From Suillus spraguei (taxonomy: Eukaryota > Basidiomycota > Agaricomycetes > Boletales > Suillaceae): DNA of 64,000 nucleotides. The notes below the pieces were generated by a model that saw nothing but the letters and a program-made list of their open reading frames with translations, did no database searches and had not been told where the DNA came from. The stretch is taken from the NCBI GenBank assembly GCA_016800925.1, contig JABCPU010000079.1:150835-214834 (forward strand), given 5' to 3'. The position numbers and the translations under genes were made by a program. Shown one piece after another: positions 52,715 to 63,936 of the stretch (position 1 is its first letter; each line of letters opens with the position of its first letter).

Positions 52715-53020
52715 TTACTAGATTATCTTGATGTGACCTACATAGTTATCTAGACACGATAGTCTTAATTGGAACGTCATATCTTGAAAATTTTGTCAGA
52801 ATTGAGATGCCCTATACTTCTACCAATCGGCAGCGTGCGCTAATGAGGTCGTAAGCATTCGTAAGTGTTCGTAACGCGCGTAAGTTAAGCGTTCATTTCG
52901 TCGTTTTGCAGATGTTGACCGTGACAACTTAAGAATTGAGCACGCCTAGATGGCTTGCTTACATGACCATAAATTGTGGCGACCTCGATCGACGATGATC
53001 GATCTCAACTTTCAATCACC
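52715..53020. promoter_or_regulatory. Upstream region of the Crinkler gene
   Basis: No coding sequence. A GTAAGCATTCGTAAGTGTTCGTAA direct repeat (about 52848-52875) and a CGATCGACGATGATCGATC inverted cluster (52985-53003) lie upstream of the ATG at 53021. Confidence 0.35.
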
Positions 53021-55627
53021 ATGTCTGACGTTTTCACGCTGAACTGTTGGGTACGAGGTACCGACATCGACCGAGGATTCAGTGTCAAAATTTCACGCTT
53101 TGCAAGTGTCGCTGCCCTAAAAAGGTTGTTGAAGGAAGCTCTGGTTATCGATGTGGCTGCTTCAGATCTTCGACTCTACAAGCCCATAGATCCTGTGGCC
53201 CAACCCTTTGAAGAGAATCTTCGCAGTGTTGTCCTATCTGAGCTTGGGGAACCATTGCCACCATTGGACGATGTATCAGACCTGTTCCCAGCAGTACCGC
53301 CCAAAAAGCACATCCATATCATTGTAGGTATGTAGCGGCGATGACCCAGGCTTGTCCTTGCAATTAATTCTTGTCCTCCAGATGCGCCATACCTGGTGAT
53401 TCATTGCTGGTTACGAGGTAGCACTGCCGATGCCTACTTTGACATTTCAATCAGCCCGGATGCACTAATTGGAGCACTCAAAGGTCGGATGAAGGAGGAA
53501 GAACCACAACTTAACAACATAGAGCAAAGTCGCATGCGCTTATACAGAATATCTGAATCCGAGGGTGAACTTCGGGAGAGTCTTGATACCCTCAATGCGG
53601 GTCACTTGCTCGAGCTGCCCAAAATCATGCCGCTATTCGATTATTTCCTGAACGTACCAGTTCTCGAGCATCTCTGGGTTGTTGTCCAAGTTTCCTCTGA
53701 TAATAGTGAGTGACTGTATGGTCTCATTGAATTATATTGATTTCCGCCTGACAGGGTCAATGAATCCTCCTCCGCGGGTTAAGCAAGTCATCGAAGGAGA
53801 GGACCCGATTAAAGTGGCACGGGACACCTTCCTCGCAAATCTCGATGACTATTTCAAAAAAAAGAAATCACACTCGAGATCGAAAAGATCACACTCGCTT
53901 TCTAATAGTTCATCGTTCCGTGAACGACAGCGGGATGAAAAGTTACAGATAGCATGTGGTCATCCTCGCGATCTCGAGGAAAGTATTCCTGTCACACTGT
54001 TACATCCAGTGTTCGGCCAATTCATCGATAACTGCCGGACTCACATGATAACGGAAGAAGATAACAATCTCGTCTATGAACTGGCGAATGTCATGTCGGC
54101 CCTGTATGAAACTGAAAACAAGCGAGTAGATGCAGTTAGCGATGTGCTCTCAGGGCACCACCTTAACTTTCGCCTCCACAGTGAGGTGCAAGGAGCTGGA
54201 TATGTGACGGATGCAGATATGTCCGTTGATGTCCATAACAATCGTCATCCTTATGTGATTGCCGAGTTCAAGAACGAAGCGGGTTCGGAACCATATGCGC
54301 AGGCTATCGTTGACTACCTGGAGTCAACAAGAATGTTCGCGTCTAAGATGTCGGGGTCTGCTCTGCCATGTTTTCTCTTCATACTTTTCGGTCAGTGTCG
54401 AGATTTCCTCAGGCTTAGAAAATGACTTGTGAACTATTCTTTTCTTTAGGGCCATACATTGTCTTTGCCGGTGCTGTTTGGACTTTGCGCCCTGCTATAC
54501 AGATCCTTTCAAGCCCTCTTGTATTCAATTATCATTCCACCGATACCCATAATCAGATCGCCGCCGCACGTCACATGGCTGCATTCCGCAAAGCTATTAG
54601 ATCGCTCGAGAGATATTACGAAACGTCCCCTCCTGAATCTGAACTTACCAACACGCTATCTCACCCTATACTGTTCCTGTATCCGACAAGCTTCACAGCT
54701 CTCGACGACAGCAGCGAAACATGTTTCAAATATACCGGACAGCTCGATGAAGATGAGGGAGCGTCGAAGAGACTCATATTTTTTGGAACTCTCATTGATG
54801 GACCTGTCGAAGATGCAATCTGCATCAAGTTTGTCCGACATTATTCTCGTGAGGTCCATTTGCGTTGTGCATCGTCACAACTTGCCCCCAGATTACGAGG
54901 ATTTGAAGAGCTTCCTGGAGGTTGGTACATGGTGGTCATGGATAAGCTTGTCGGCTACGATGTATTGGCCGACTTGCCCAGCACCGAGCGCCTCCCCCAA
55001 TCGGCGTTCGAGCCAATCCGGGAGCAGCTGAAGAAACTCCATGCTGAAAACCTGGTCCATGGCGATATACGTGACACTAACATCTTTGTGAAGAGGGACG
55101 ATAGAACAAAGTTCATGATCATCGATTTCGATTGGGCGGGGGAAGAAAACGTCGTGCGATATCCACCATACGTGAATTACACAAAGATCAAGAGACCAAG
55201 TGATGCGAGAGATGGACTACTCATTAGGGCGGCTCACGATGATGTGATGCTCAATATCATCATGGACACGAGGGCCAAGAAGTCGCCATACTACACGCGT
55301 GTCACTGTGAATGTACATTATTCTACTATATTTGTAAATGGATTGGGACAGAATGATACCTACTCTCGGAAGTCTTGCTGCTGGCGCTTGCATTGCTCAT
55401 TGTCCACGACCGGGAGTGACCAGAAATGGCTCGGAAAGATGGAGGATAGATACTTCAATGTCCTACATAGAAAATCAGTTGACATCAGTTTAGCTGTACA
55501 AGGGACTTGCTATGGGCCCTGGCGTTCTGCGCTCAAAAGTGAATTTAAATGTTTTCACTCCCATGGGGAGCTCGAGCTTGTTTGCATCACGGACTGCCAT
55601 AGCATGAGTAGTAGGAACAAGCTGTAA
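53021..55627 (+). CDS. Crinkler-type protein: two header domains, nuclease-like and kinase domains
   Basis: Four exons join in frame to 814 codons: 53021-53327, 53382-53705, 53755-54390 and 54450-55627; introns are 54, 49 and 59 bp. Residues 1-100 and 105-210 are two similar ubiquitin-like Crinkler headers (NCWVRGTDID... and HCWLRGSTAD..., each followed by a conserved Arg-Leu-Tyr). A Lys/Ser-rich linker leads to a PD-(D/E)XK-like core (D-A-D-M-S-V-D, then IAEFKNE). A kinase C-lobe with HGDIRDTNIF and DFDWAG ends near residue 700. The last ~100 residues are unassigned. Crinklers are intracellular effector or toxin-like proteins; role here is inferred. Apparently intact. Confidence 0.82.
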
Positions 55628-56230
55628 CGCAGGACTTGCGAAAAATTTATCTTGCTTTAAGCATAACCTAAACAGACGTCAAAAGATTGAATTTGCGAGG
55701 CTGGATAGTGGTGGAATAGCGAGTATTTGAAGAGAAGAAACGGGGGTCTGAAAAGACATGTCGGCGAGGTCGGAAAAGTGTGTTGCTTCCGGCCAAACGA
55801 CCAAATTTTGCGGCCCATCGAATTTGCGTCTGATTACAAGGGTACCTACGTTTAGAGTCGGGTTACACACGTCGCCTTCCTCTGATTAGGGTCTGACTAA
55901 AATCTCGTTTCCGCAGTGAATGTTGATAGATGTCAAAATAGGAAACTTAGCACACACCTCTGGCAGTAAGTTCGGAAAATCGGTCATAGGGCTCAAGGAT
56001 AAAAATGATCGTGGCCAGCTTTCCCGCTCCTGTTATATAAAATGAAGCAAACAATCAAATTTTATAATTGGCGTGAAAACCAGCACTAATTATCTTAAGT
56101 TGGCTCTGGAGGGTTTTTACAGATAAATCAGTAAGGAACGTCGGTAAAAGAACGGAGATAATGGAGATATAGATATATAAGATACGCTCTGTGGTATCGC
56201 TTGCTTAGTTGATATCATGAACCAACGCTA
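55628..56230. other. Intergenic between Crinkler and glucanase
   Basis: The two genes converge here. No conserved frame, RNA gene or repeat is recognised. Confidence 0.5.
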
Positions 56231-58446
56231 TTAGAGGTGCTGCATGTATGGACCGCACACGTTCGGATCGTGGAGCGCCGCAGGGTCCTGAGTCAAGAAC
56301 CCAAGTTTCAACCCCTCAAGGTAAGACCTACATAGACGGCCGTTAAAACATTCGTAAAACACCATAGGATGCATCATGACTGACCATTGCCTTGCAAGGA
56401 CAGTCCCGTTGGTGAGGCTTGATATTTCAGTTTTGTAGTTCCAGAACTAAAGTATTTTTGAGCAATATCTTGATCAAACACGATTGGACACGTACAATCC
56501 ATCCAGCACCTTTACTGTAGGCTAACTTCTGTGCGTCAGCCCACTTGTAGAGGAACTCGTCCGTGGCGTTGAACTGTGTTGGAAGTCCCCACTCGCCGAA
56601 CCAGAGTGGAGAGTTACCAAGCGCTGCATCAGTCTGGATGCGTGAAAGGTCTTTACCAAAATGAGTACATCATTGCCGAACTGACGAAGAAGACGCACTG
56701 CAGATACTGATCATGTAAGACTCTGGGTCATCAGCAGCAACACCCTGTAAGAATGTTAGTAGGAAGTAATAAGAATAAGCCGCGTACACATGACATACAC
56801 CAAACCTATAGAGAGAAAATTAAGAAACCACGAGAACTTGATGTAGTCAACTGCGCGCTCACGAGTAATACAAATGGTCATCATATGCTTGGGGGCCGAT
56901 CGCCGCATCAGCTGGGTTAGAAGGTTTGTCGTGTTGCCAGGTCACATCCATAAAGCTATGCATGCCATTGTCAATGCATCCTGACAAGAACATGTAGTCA
57001 ACTCACTTCGCCACCAATGAATCATGGGATTGCTTGAAAGGTGATGCTTCTAATATTGTCTGCAAACCGCACGCTGCTCCAATCTCTAGTAAAATCGGAA
57101 CGGCATCTGAAAGTGCCGCTTGCACCTCTGCCGAAAATGTGGCTGCTGAAGATGTCGCACTCAATGCAGCGGTGAAGTTGTTCGAGGCAGATGCTGATAC
57201 AGATAACGATAAACTGGACGATGGAACAAATATTCCAAGTGTGAGCTCAACTGCACGCATTACCTGGACGAAGTTCTTTTGGACTGTACGAAGGTTCAGG
57301 AATCGCAAGGGAATAAATAAAAGAATGACGAGTGATACATACAGGTGCCATAGTTAGGTGTTAATGTCGCGTTCATAATGGGTTCATTGATTGCCTCAAT
57401 TGCAAAGACACTTCCGAAATTAGGGTCCAGGTGAGAAAGCGTAGTCATGACTGCTGTCCATACTAGCGCACGGTGGTAGTTGTATGGAGTCTGTGCATAA
57501 GAATTTGCAGTTGTTGCTTTTACCGGCTGCAAAATAACTCACGTAGAATTGAACATCGGTAGTGCAACTAGTAAAAATCAATCTCAATACAAAACAAATA
57601 GAAAAAAATGGTAACTCACTTTCCGGTGAACATTTGTCCAGGCGTTTGAACCCCAGGTAATGCGTGATGATCCAGGATTGCTTGTATACCAGCATCTTTC
57701 AGCCAGCCTAAGCCTCGATGCTGATCACAAATGCTCGAGTTTAACTAGAGAATCGAACTACAGCAGAGTCACTCACTAAATAATTAAGACCGCCCCGGGG
57801 GTATGATTCGTGTGACCTATCGACTAAAGCCTCCACGATCCAATATCCCAGCTAGGAATGAACGCATTGCATGACATGTGGAGTTTGCACGGGATGAAAA
57901 AGGCAAGCAAATTCAACCATCCAACGTTAGTTTGGCTGAGTTCACAGTGCATCTTAGAATGAACTCACAGGAATTCTGACGGTGTTAATACCAGCTCCCT
58001 TCAATGTATTGACATCGTCCTGCGTAAACCATGTGTCCCAATGCTGAGCGAATTTAGCGTCGACGGTATCGGGATGGGCCTTTGCAAACGACCTAGAAAA
58101 GATAAATTTCACATACAAACAGTGTACTAGAATTAGAACATACGATTCAGTTGCAATGCATGACGAACAATTGTTACTACATGACTCTCCGCCCATATCC
58201 AACCACTCTAAAGAAACATGTTCAGTGAACGCGTATTTGCAAAGTTCATTGGTTTATCACCTTGAGGAAGCATCCATGGCTCTAGGACTAGCCTGCGCTA
58301 CCACTTAAGTTAAACGCTCCATCGGAGGCGTAGAGTGATACTTACCATGAACCCAAATTAACACCATAAATTTGAGTTGGTTGCCCAGCCCACGCGCGGG
58401 CAACAAGCGTGCTTGAGAGCACCAAACCTGCCAAGATATATCTCAT
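56231..58446 (-). CDS. Secreted exo-beta-1,3-glucanase, glycoside hydrolase family 5
   Basis: Start ATG at 58444-58446, stop at 56231-56233, about ten exons with short introns. It begins with a signal peptide (MRYILAGLVLSSTLVARAWA), then IYGVNLGSW, LEPWMLP, FTQDDVNTLKGAGINTVRIP, LGYWIVEALVDR, AILDHHALPGVQTPGQMFTG, and the acid/base Glu in EAINEP. Further on are DVTWQHDKPSNPADAA and the nucleophile Glu in WFGEWG, then GAGWI and FWNYKTE, ending CGPYMQHL. All family landmarks are in order. The enzyme releases glucose from beta-1,3-glucan at the cell wall or outside the cell. The exon reading Ser-Ile-Cys-Asn uses a 47-bp intron with a GTGCGT donor. It looks intact. Confidence 0.9.
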
Positions 58447-59887
58447 TGTACAATTATTAGTTCGGAAAAGAGTGTATAATCCAAGGTCCAAAACCAGCTT
58501 CAACATTTATATCTGGCCCAAGCCGACTGGCCCCATTAGTGAACCGGCGAGTTCTTGCTGGCGATATGCTGTTCCATTAATCCTTTCCTAAATACATTAT
58601 GATAGATGACCGCCAGTATCATTTTCTCACCAGTTCTCTGTGACTCACTAGTGGGTCAAAGTGGCCATACTACAGGTCTGAATCTGGAATCACATGGTCG
58701 TTGATTACTCTGAGAAACCCCTGAAACTCTTCAATTTGTCAAAGGGTCAAGGCAAGGCGATGGTGACCTTCGCATGGCGACTAACCGCTCCAGACGCCTA
58801 ATAGACGTGCGATAGTGACATAAACAAACTTTGTTGATCTGAATTCAAGGGTGCAGCCATAGCATAGTGTCATTCGATCGCAAGTTAGATCTTGCTGTGA
58901 CGTCAATGCCACAAGTAGGCAAAAGTCAGTTGAGCTATCGAGATAGTATGACCATAACGACTAACCTGGTTTCCTCTGCACTTTCCATTCCCCCAGTCAT
59001 CCTATAGTATAAACGACGCAACCTCACACAGGCCTGTATCAGTCTATATCACTGTGTCAATGTTATAATCGCTTGGAGTCCCAAAAAAGAAAAACATAAA
59101 GCAATCCACGAACTGATTCAAATTTCAGCATCCGATAATCAACCGCATTCCATAGCACCGTCGGATATTGCGAGACGTTGTGACAGTACCGGCTGATCGG
59201 ACATTTGCATATTCTGAATCCCAATACCAACGAATCATGAGAGTTCAAAGTTCCATTCCTTTTTGATCCGGTTGCTTTTGAGAACGTGGCAATAACATTG
59301 TCATGCTTACCCCGTTTCAAACCACAACACTAGTCACGCCGGAAACGAGAAATTGATCAGAGGATATTCCGAGGGAGACAGGAAGAATAACCAGAAGCAA
59401 AACGTTCCTAGCTCATAATCCGATCTAAATCAGACGTGTAGCAAAATGTAAGAGTTCACAGTTCATTTTCAGAACATTTTCGAACAATTTCCAGATGATT
59501 TTTCCTATCCTTCATTTGCTCATGAAATGTCCCAATACAAATCAGCCCGTGTATATGGTGTGCTCGACTGTCTAAATGGTTGACTTCCCGTAAGGATTAA
59601 CAGGAAAATTCCGGTTAATCCTACAAGTTAGCCGAATAACCCAACCATATTTAGAAGGTCGGACTTGCAACCTGTCGCTGCTCGCATCTGTGGAGGGGTA
59701 GCTACCCCTCCACAGATGAGTCTGAACTATCAGTTCAATAAACAGAAGATTTGGGCAATTCGCATTCCTATTTAGGTGGCCGTATCCCGAAACAACGTTT
59801 CATGTCGTCGTCACATCAGGATCTTCAGCATTTATGGTTGATTATAGGGAAAATGGTATATTCGGTGCTTACGGTTTACAATATGTG
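58447..59887. other. Intergenic region with palindromes
   Basis: It holds the glucanase promoter side and no convincing gene. It includes a 15-bp inverted repeat arm with hairpin (59581-59621) and a 34-bp perfect palindrome (59685-59718). Confidence 0.55.
59685..59718. repeat. 34-bp perfect palindrome
   Basis: The 17-base half CATCTGTGGAGGGGTAG is followed immediately by its reverse complement, with no loop. It could form a cruciform or be a dimeric binding site. No gene depends on it visibly. Confidence 0.85.
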
Positions 59888-61111
59888 TAGTGCTGGGGGC
59901 AGAATTGTTTGCGACCAATTGTGCCGGTTGTGCCGGCAGAAGTGGCAGAATCGCCATTTCTGCCACCTGGCAGAATTCTCAAAGTGCTACAAAGCTATGT
60001 ATATGACAATGTATGGTAAGCGTCACTAAGAAACACCATCAGAAGAGCATCAGCGTATCCACATCCCACCGTTCGTCGTCTTTTGCGCTATGATCAACTA
60101 CTATGATCTCGTCATCAACAGATTTTGGTAGAAGACCTTGGTCAACACACTCCAACTCCGCAAAATCGGAAACCTGACCTTCCAACACTTCATCCACTCC
60201 GTCAATCAGTACTCGTTCCATGGATTCTTTTTCGTGTTCTAGCAGGGCAAATGCTGCATCAATCTCATCGAGTGATATTGATTCAGGACCTGCAAGATCA
60301 TCATCGACGTTCTGAGTCTGAGGTGCGAGCGGTGGTGCCCATGCAAAATTGGCTTCTAGATCAGCAGCTATTTCAACATTAATTCCTGGCTGGGCACCAG
60401 TATGCATGTGCGCATGACGTTGACGAGTTGGCTTTCCATTAGCCACAGCCTTCTGGTGAGTATGGTAACGAAGATTCGCTCGAATCTTTGCCAGTGCTTC
60501 AAATGTGTCTACCAAGCACGACTGGTTCTGAACTGCCTTGTGGGGTGGGAGAAGGATCAATCTTATCGGAATTAATGACTTCTACGACATCTTCTCCACC
60601 GGCCTTGTCCATAACAAATAGGCGTGCCTGTTTTTGTATTTCTGCCGGACATGTTCTACACTTGTGAATAAGATGGTTTGGGAGTTGGTTGTCACGACCT
60701 TGGATGCGAAGGGCATCTGGACAGTGTTTGCAAGACAAGTAGTAGCGTCCAGATTTGTTATCAACCTTCTCGCCACGATTGAAATTGTCAGTTATAAAGG
60801 ATGGGACAGAGCGCCCGGCAAGTGCAGCGGCAGGAGGCACTGTGTAATCGCATAAATGATTGTCTGCGATAACGTAGTACAGGCTGTACAACTGATTTTT
60901 TTCTACTCTACAAGTAAGGAAGTCCAATTGCTCTGAATTGATGGAGAAAGCTGGTTACTATGGCTATATAAGGTGAGGAAGTTATCGGAATATTGTTAGC
61001 TGCAGTTTGACATTCTGCCGGATTCTGCCAGCCCACCTGCTCGGTAGAACCGGCAGAACCGGTTCTGCCAAACCGGCTGGCAGAAATGGCGGACTTCTGC
61101 CCACAACACTA
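59888..61111 (-). mobile_element. hAT-type DNA transposon, non-autonomous
   Basis: 1224 bp with 17-bp terminal repeats of TAGTGYTGKGGGCAGAA and an exact 8-bp target duplication AATATGTG (59880-59887 and 61112-61119), both typical of the hAT superfamily. Both subterminal ends are packed with GGCAGAA/TTCTGCC words, about a dozen in all, the likely transposase-binding motif. Only a BED-finger ORF is inside; the catalytic transposase domain is absent. Confidence 0.93.
60039..60927 (-). pseudogene. BED-type zinc-finger protein of the hAT element
   Basis: Two minus-strand frames overlap: 60927-60499 and 60560-60039, joined by a frameshift or small intron near 60500-60560. The first holds a BED-like finger with C-x2-C (CKHC) and H-x4-C (HLIHKC) around a GRDNQLPNHL segment. 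The second is helical (FEALAKIRANLRYHTH), then acidic with a DDDLAGPESISLDEID stretch. The BED finger is the DNA-binding part of hAT transposases; catalytic D-D-E and dimerisation regions are missing. The start codon is not clear; the 60927 position is not ATG. Confidence 0.7.
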
Positions 61112-61539
61112 AATATGTGTAAGTAAGTTAAACTGTCTTTTACAGACGCGGTTTTTTCTGTAAAACCTTACGGGAAGTCACTCTGAAAGTGAGTTTGTTT
61201 ACGTAAACATTTCGCTAAGTCCATCTTCCACTCAAACACACGTCAGACGAGAACAGCTTCGCCATCAACCTAGAGTTTGTTAATGCTTTGCACGCCGACA
61301 CGATGAGCCACGGCATCGGAGTTCAACAATTGGAATGTCAACCACCCCTTATAGATCACGTCGTACCTACTTCTCCCCTCAGTCTGTTCCACCACGACTG
61401 AGGGTGAGTTCTTATTAGTTCAAACTACACTTAGGCACTGACGGACTCTCGTAGGCTAACGCAGTGTCTAGTCTTTATAGAGTTGCCTTCACATTCGATC
61501 TTCGGAGCGACGTAACCAGGTCCTGTAGTTAGCTGTTCT
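61112..61539. other. Spacer, nothing recognised
   Basis: It contains the right 15-bp inverted repeat and otherwise no identifiable feature. Confidence 0.4.
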
Positions 61540-61930
61540 TACCTTTTGACTCGCTCACCCGACGCTGATGATGCTCTGTGTCTCACTCTCAGGTAGTGCG
61601 TTTCTCGTCTGTTGGCTCACTTACCCACCCTGATGATGCGCTGGTCACATCCCACTCCCAGCTAGTGCGTGTTCTCATCTTTTGGCTCGCTTAATACCCA
61701 ACCCTGATGGCGCTCTTGTTGCATCCCGCTCTCAAAGTATGTGTTCTCGTTTTTTGGTTTTCTGATGCTGGTGATACTCTGGCCGTGTCCTGCTCTCAGA
61801 GAGTGCCGTGTTATGGTCTTTTGACTCAATACTGAATGATGTCCTGGATGTGTCCCGCTCTCAGTTAGCGCAGGTTCTCGTGCTCTTGTCTTTTGGCTCG
61901 CTTACCCGATGCTGGTTGCTTGTCACAGTC
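61540..61930. repeat. Degenerate ~70-bp tandem repeat
   Basis: About five and a half copies of a unit including TCTTTTGGCTCGCTTACCC, GATGCTGATGATGCTCTG and CCCGCTCTCAG (starting near 61540, 61611, 61675, 61746, 61813 and 61877). Copies differ by many substitutions and small indels. No ORF is maintained through it. Confidence 0.8.
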
Positions 61931-62407
61931 TCTTGCTGGTGCCGTGAGTGGTGAAGCGTACTAAACGGACAAAGCATCGGTAGCTGACTAAGCTACGGAT
62001 TATGCAACAAGTACTTGCAGCGTCAACAGATTTTGTATTCTATCAGATATGGATGAGTACTAGTACTAGTTGAGTCCAAGTGAGCACTACCCCCATGTTG
62101 GATTATCAGAGGTCGAGGTACAAGCTCGACACTTATCGGGAATCTTCGGGAATGATGGCGCGATATTACTGGACGTCGGCAGCATGGTTTTACCGTTGGC
62201 AGGCATATATAAGTAGATATTTTTCAGTACAAGTAGGCCATGCGTTTACCAGCGGGTTCACTGTAAAATCTGAGTTGGTATTACTTTGCAGAACGTGTCC
62301 GAAACTTGCGTGCAACTCAAAACCCAACACTGAGGGAGTGTATATTAATAAGTATTCAATATCCTCCTACGTAGTAACTCAACGTAATCCCACAATTGAG
62401 TCCGCCC
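61931..62407. other. Spacer, nothing recognised
   Basis: It lies downstream of the mannosyltransferase-like gene. A plus-strand frame here is only the shadow of that gene's 3' end. Confidence 0.4.
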
Positions 62408-63936
62408 TCAAGACCACGGATGACAATCTCCCCCATCCCATCGATACACCCCTGTGGCATCGCCCACAACAAACACGGTCCTCGCCATCCACGCCCCATC
62501 ATACACCTTTTCGATCCACCACCGAAGCACAGGATGGCGCATGAACCATTTGAAGTATGCATAATATCTATGTAACGATAATACATAAGCCACACTCCGG
62601 ACAACGCTGACAGGAACATACCTCATCTGTACGCAGTGATTACCCTAGGATTTACATATATGCGCTGCAGATTGAACTGCCGTCTCAGGTCGTATGGTAG
62701 TAAGAAGCTTTCCGACGAGAAGCATTCTGCTGGGGAAGATGTGCGAAATTGTATTGGGGGTGTCAAAGCAGGACTGATACCGCGCATAGAGGGATCTTGT
62801 GCTGCTGGGTGCGTCGAGGGTAATTCGTATGGTAAAGGGTCGGTAGAAAGCGTATGGTTAGAGCGTAATGGTATAGGAATGAGAGGATCAGCAGGAAAGA
62901 CGACGATACCGTTCCAGCAGGAAAATACAGGTGCGGGAGAGTCTGTCTGCATCGCATGATAATCAGCTTCGTCAAAAAAATATGGCCATCTTCGAGTCGC
63001 ATTAGATATGACGTTATGAATATGGAATTCGCACTTACATTCCACTGGCAAGCTTTGCTTGTCGATCTCGGAGAACCCACATATCATATGCGCTTTGACG
63101 TATTAGACTGATGGGTATGGAGGAGGAGCTGGATGAGCGTACCCGAAATGCCCAAAGTCTAGACCGCACGCCATATCGTAGTTTCCATCATTTGTCTCTA
63201 GTAATTCTACCAAGGTCTCGGGTTCAATAAATATGTCATTGGAGAAGACAACTTTATCGTATCCTCCTTCCATTAGGGGCTCTAGTGCGCGGTTACGAGT
63301 GGCGGCCAAGAATTCGATGCGCTCCCTTCCGCCCAGATATTCAGGCCTTGATATGGTTTCGTCTCCTGTGAGTATGCGCCGCGACACTCCCATGAGTGCA
63401 AGGTCTGCATCTAGTTGTTGAAGAAGCTCGGGGAGCTATCGGTACTGTGACTTTCGACGATAGAGACGAAGACGTTGTCCGGACCAAGATAATGGATAGC
63501 TGTGATGAGAGAGTTATGCCAATAGGGTATGACTAGTTCATTGTTGTAGAATAGGGCAGCGATGAATATTTTCTCTGAGAATAGATGAGCTACCTATGAA
63601 TCAACAGATTCGAAGAAGCTCGCCTTGTTTCCCATAGCCTTCTCTTAACGGATGTGCAGCGGAATGGACTGCGTCTCTGTAACGCACGTCGCCAGGTTGT
63701 TGGTAATGGGCTCCGATCCAGGTGCTCACGCAAAACAATATGGTGTATATTAGAATTTGGATCCACAGTGATTTATGATGCGTCATCAGATGCGCAATCG
63801 GAGACACAGGTCTAGAACAGCGCTCGTTAGCTTCTTCGGCTGTTTCCAGCAACACATTCCCTTCGCCAGCAAAGTCGAATGGGCTATCGTTGGAGCCTCC
63901 CTGGAGCATGATATATTCATGCTGGGGGATGCTCAT
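62408..63936 (-). pseudogene. CAP59-like alpha-1,3-mannosyltransferase with two one-base lesions
   Basis: The likely ATG is at 63934-63936 (MSIPQHEYIMLQ), followed by a single membrane anchor (LWIQILIYTILFCVSTWIG), a type II topology for a Golgi glycosyltransferase. Conserved blocks follow: KIFIAALFYNNELVIPYWH, VFVSIVESHSTD, GYDKVVFSNDIFIEPE, YDMWVLRDRQ, WPYFFDEADY, FSCWNGIVVFPADP, CFSSESFLLPYDLRR, IYVNPRVITAY, WWIEKVYDGAW. Introns are 63093-63142, 62989-63038 and 62568-62621. One C is missing in a C-run at 63430-63433, and one base near 62622-62627 gives TGA before the last intron. The family transfers mannose in cell-surface glycan synthesis. Confidence 0.82.

Larger units (their letters stand above)
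59581..61180. repeat. 15-bp inverted repeats with adjacent hairpins flanking the hAT element
   Basis: TGACTTCCCGTAAGG at 59581-59595 recurs in reverse complement at 61166-61180. Each repeat is followed inward by its own hairpin: 59594-59621 (GGATTAAC/GTTAATCC with an extended inner stem) and 61138-61165 (TTTTACAGA/TCTGTAAAA). This could be an older terminal-inverted-repeat element that received the hAT insertion. No target duplication was clear. Confidence 0.45.

Noticed and set aside
55300..55627. A separate gene or extra intron at the end of the Crinkler
   Set aside because: Other frames look about equally plausible but have no supporting motif; the simple open frame to 55627 was kept.
61540..61930. 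CRISPR-like array
   Set aside because: Units are contiguous and degenerate, without identical repeats and unique spacers, and the genome is eukaryotic.
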